This document shows, one piece after another, positions 63,850 through 64,000 of a DNA stretch of 64,000 bases. The translations under genes were made by a program, and so were the position numbers. Every line of letters begins with the position of its first letter. Position 1 is the first letter of the stretch. Source of the stretch: Pseudoalteromonas sp. MMG007 (GTDB lineage Bacteria > Pseudomonadota > Gammaproteobacteria > Enterobacterales > Alteromonadaceae); NCBI RefSeq assembly GCF_018100985.1, contig NZ_JAGJEI010000003.1:239772-303771 (forward strand), given 5' to 3'. A model generated the notes under the pieces. The model saw only the letters and a program-made list of their open reading frames with translations, made no database searches and was not told where the DNA came from.

Positions 63850-64000
63850 TAGAATGTCCTACTTTCACATAGCAAATGGGATACTATCATTGGCCGGGGC
63901 TCGCCTTCGAGCTGTTTTGTTTGATGTATAGGAATACAAATGCCGTGGAGTACAGGATGTACGAGAGCGGACACTACTGAGTTCGGCATGGGCTCTTGGC
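63850..64000 (-). pseudogene. 5S-rRNA-like sequence with internal insertion, copy A (reaches window end)
   Basis: On the minus strand CATGCCGAACTCAGTAGTG matches 5S rRNA exactly over 19 bases. ATGATAGTATCCCATTTGCT and ATGTGAAAGTAGGACATT match its 3' third. About 80 unrelated bases split the two parts, where 5S normally has about 18. The 5' end lies near or beyond base 64000. Confidence 0.55.

Noticed and set aside
63684..63989. 101-codon minus-strand ORF over 5S-like copies A and B
   Set aside because: It crosses a terminator hairpin and two rRNA-like fragments; the composition is not protein-like.

Overview
The window looks like chromosome of a marine gammaproteobacterium close to Pseudoalteromonas (order Alteromonadales). 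This is an inference from gene content: an AT-leaning sequence, a TonB-dependent receptor, periplasmic glucan synthesis, AstB, SoxR, Ohr/OhrR, an ArsJ-type arsenate operon, VCR-like attC sites and many small interspersed repeats. No tRNA, CRISPR array, transposase or phage gene was seen.

Layout. 1-303 is the 5' part of opgG (minus strand). 600-2700 is a short run of promoterless-looking cassette genes separated by attC sites, with no integrase in view. 3.0-6.8 kb holds a Rof-like Rho modulator, a DUF417 membrane protein, a DASS anion transporter and a TRIC-type channel. 7.0-9.8 kb carries two tandem paralogues of an unrecognised secreted, possibly glycosidase-like protein. They are followed by a repeat that abuts a truncated RDD gene. 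10.7-15.7 kb is a BaeSR-like two-component system downstream of a PEBP/YHYH lipoprotein.

15.8-28.2 kb is the metabolic core of the window. Purines enter through a Tsx-like porin and an NCS2 permease. The operon xdhA-xdhB-xdhC-uraD-hiuH-guaD-puuD-puuE then takes guanine, hypoxanthine and xanthine through urate to allantoate. A half-length BmpA-type ABC ATPase beside it is probably the relic of a second purine or nucleoside importer. A RutR-like palindrome lies in the divergent promoter region. No gene that processes allantoate is present here.

28.3-37.5 kb is mostly regulators and small envelope proteins: a CsgD-like regulator, an EAL pseudogene, a SoxR switch with its target operon, a zinc-ribbon rhomboid protease, and a TetR/AhpD-like pair split by a MITE. 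37.6-43.5 kb has an MCP, the arsR-gapdh-arsJ operon and the ohr/ohrR pair. 44-57.5 kb is mixed metabolism: LysR, a quinone-oxidoreductase-type MDR, an MRJP-family protein, AstB, MscS, duplicated SDRs, VOC, GNAT, an M20 peptidase, a double receiver protein, a zinc-less sirtuin and a kelch protein. 57.9-62.6 kb is a TonB receptor-YfiR-GGDEF/EAL operon. The right end (63.5-64.0 kb) has rearranged 5S-rRNA-like fragments and a terminator, probably the tail of an rRNA operon lying beyond the window.

At least three families of small repeats (R1 at 9.8, 42.7 and 51.0 kb; R2 at 10.0 and 49.0 kb; R3 at 36.7 and 62.6 kb) sit between genes and have altered gene ends.
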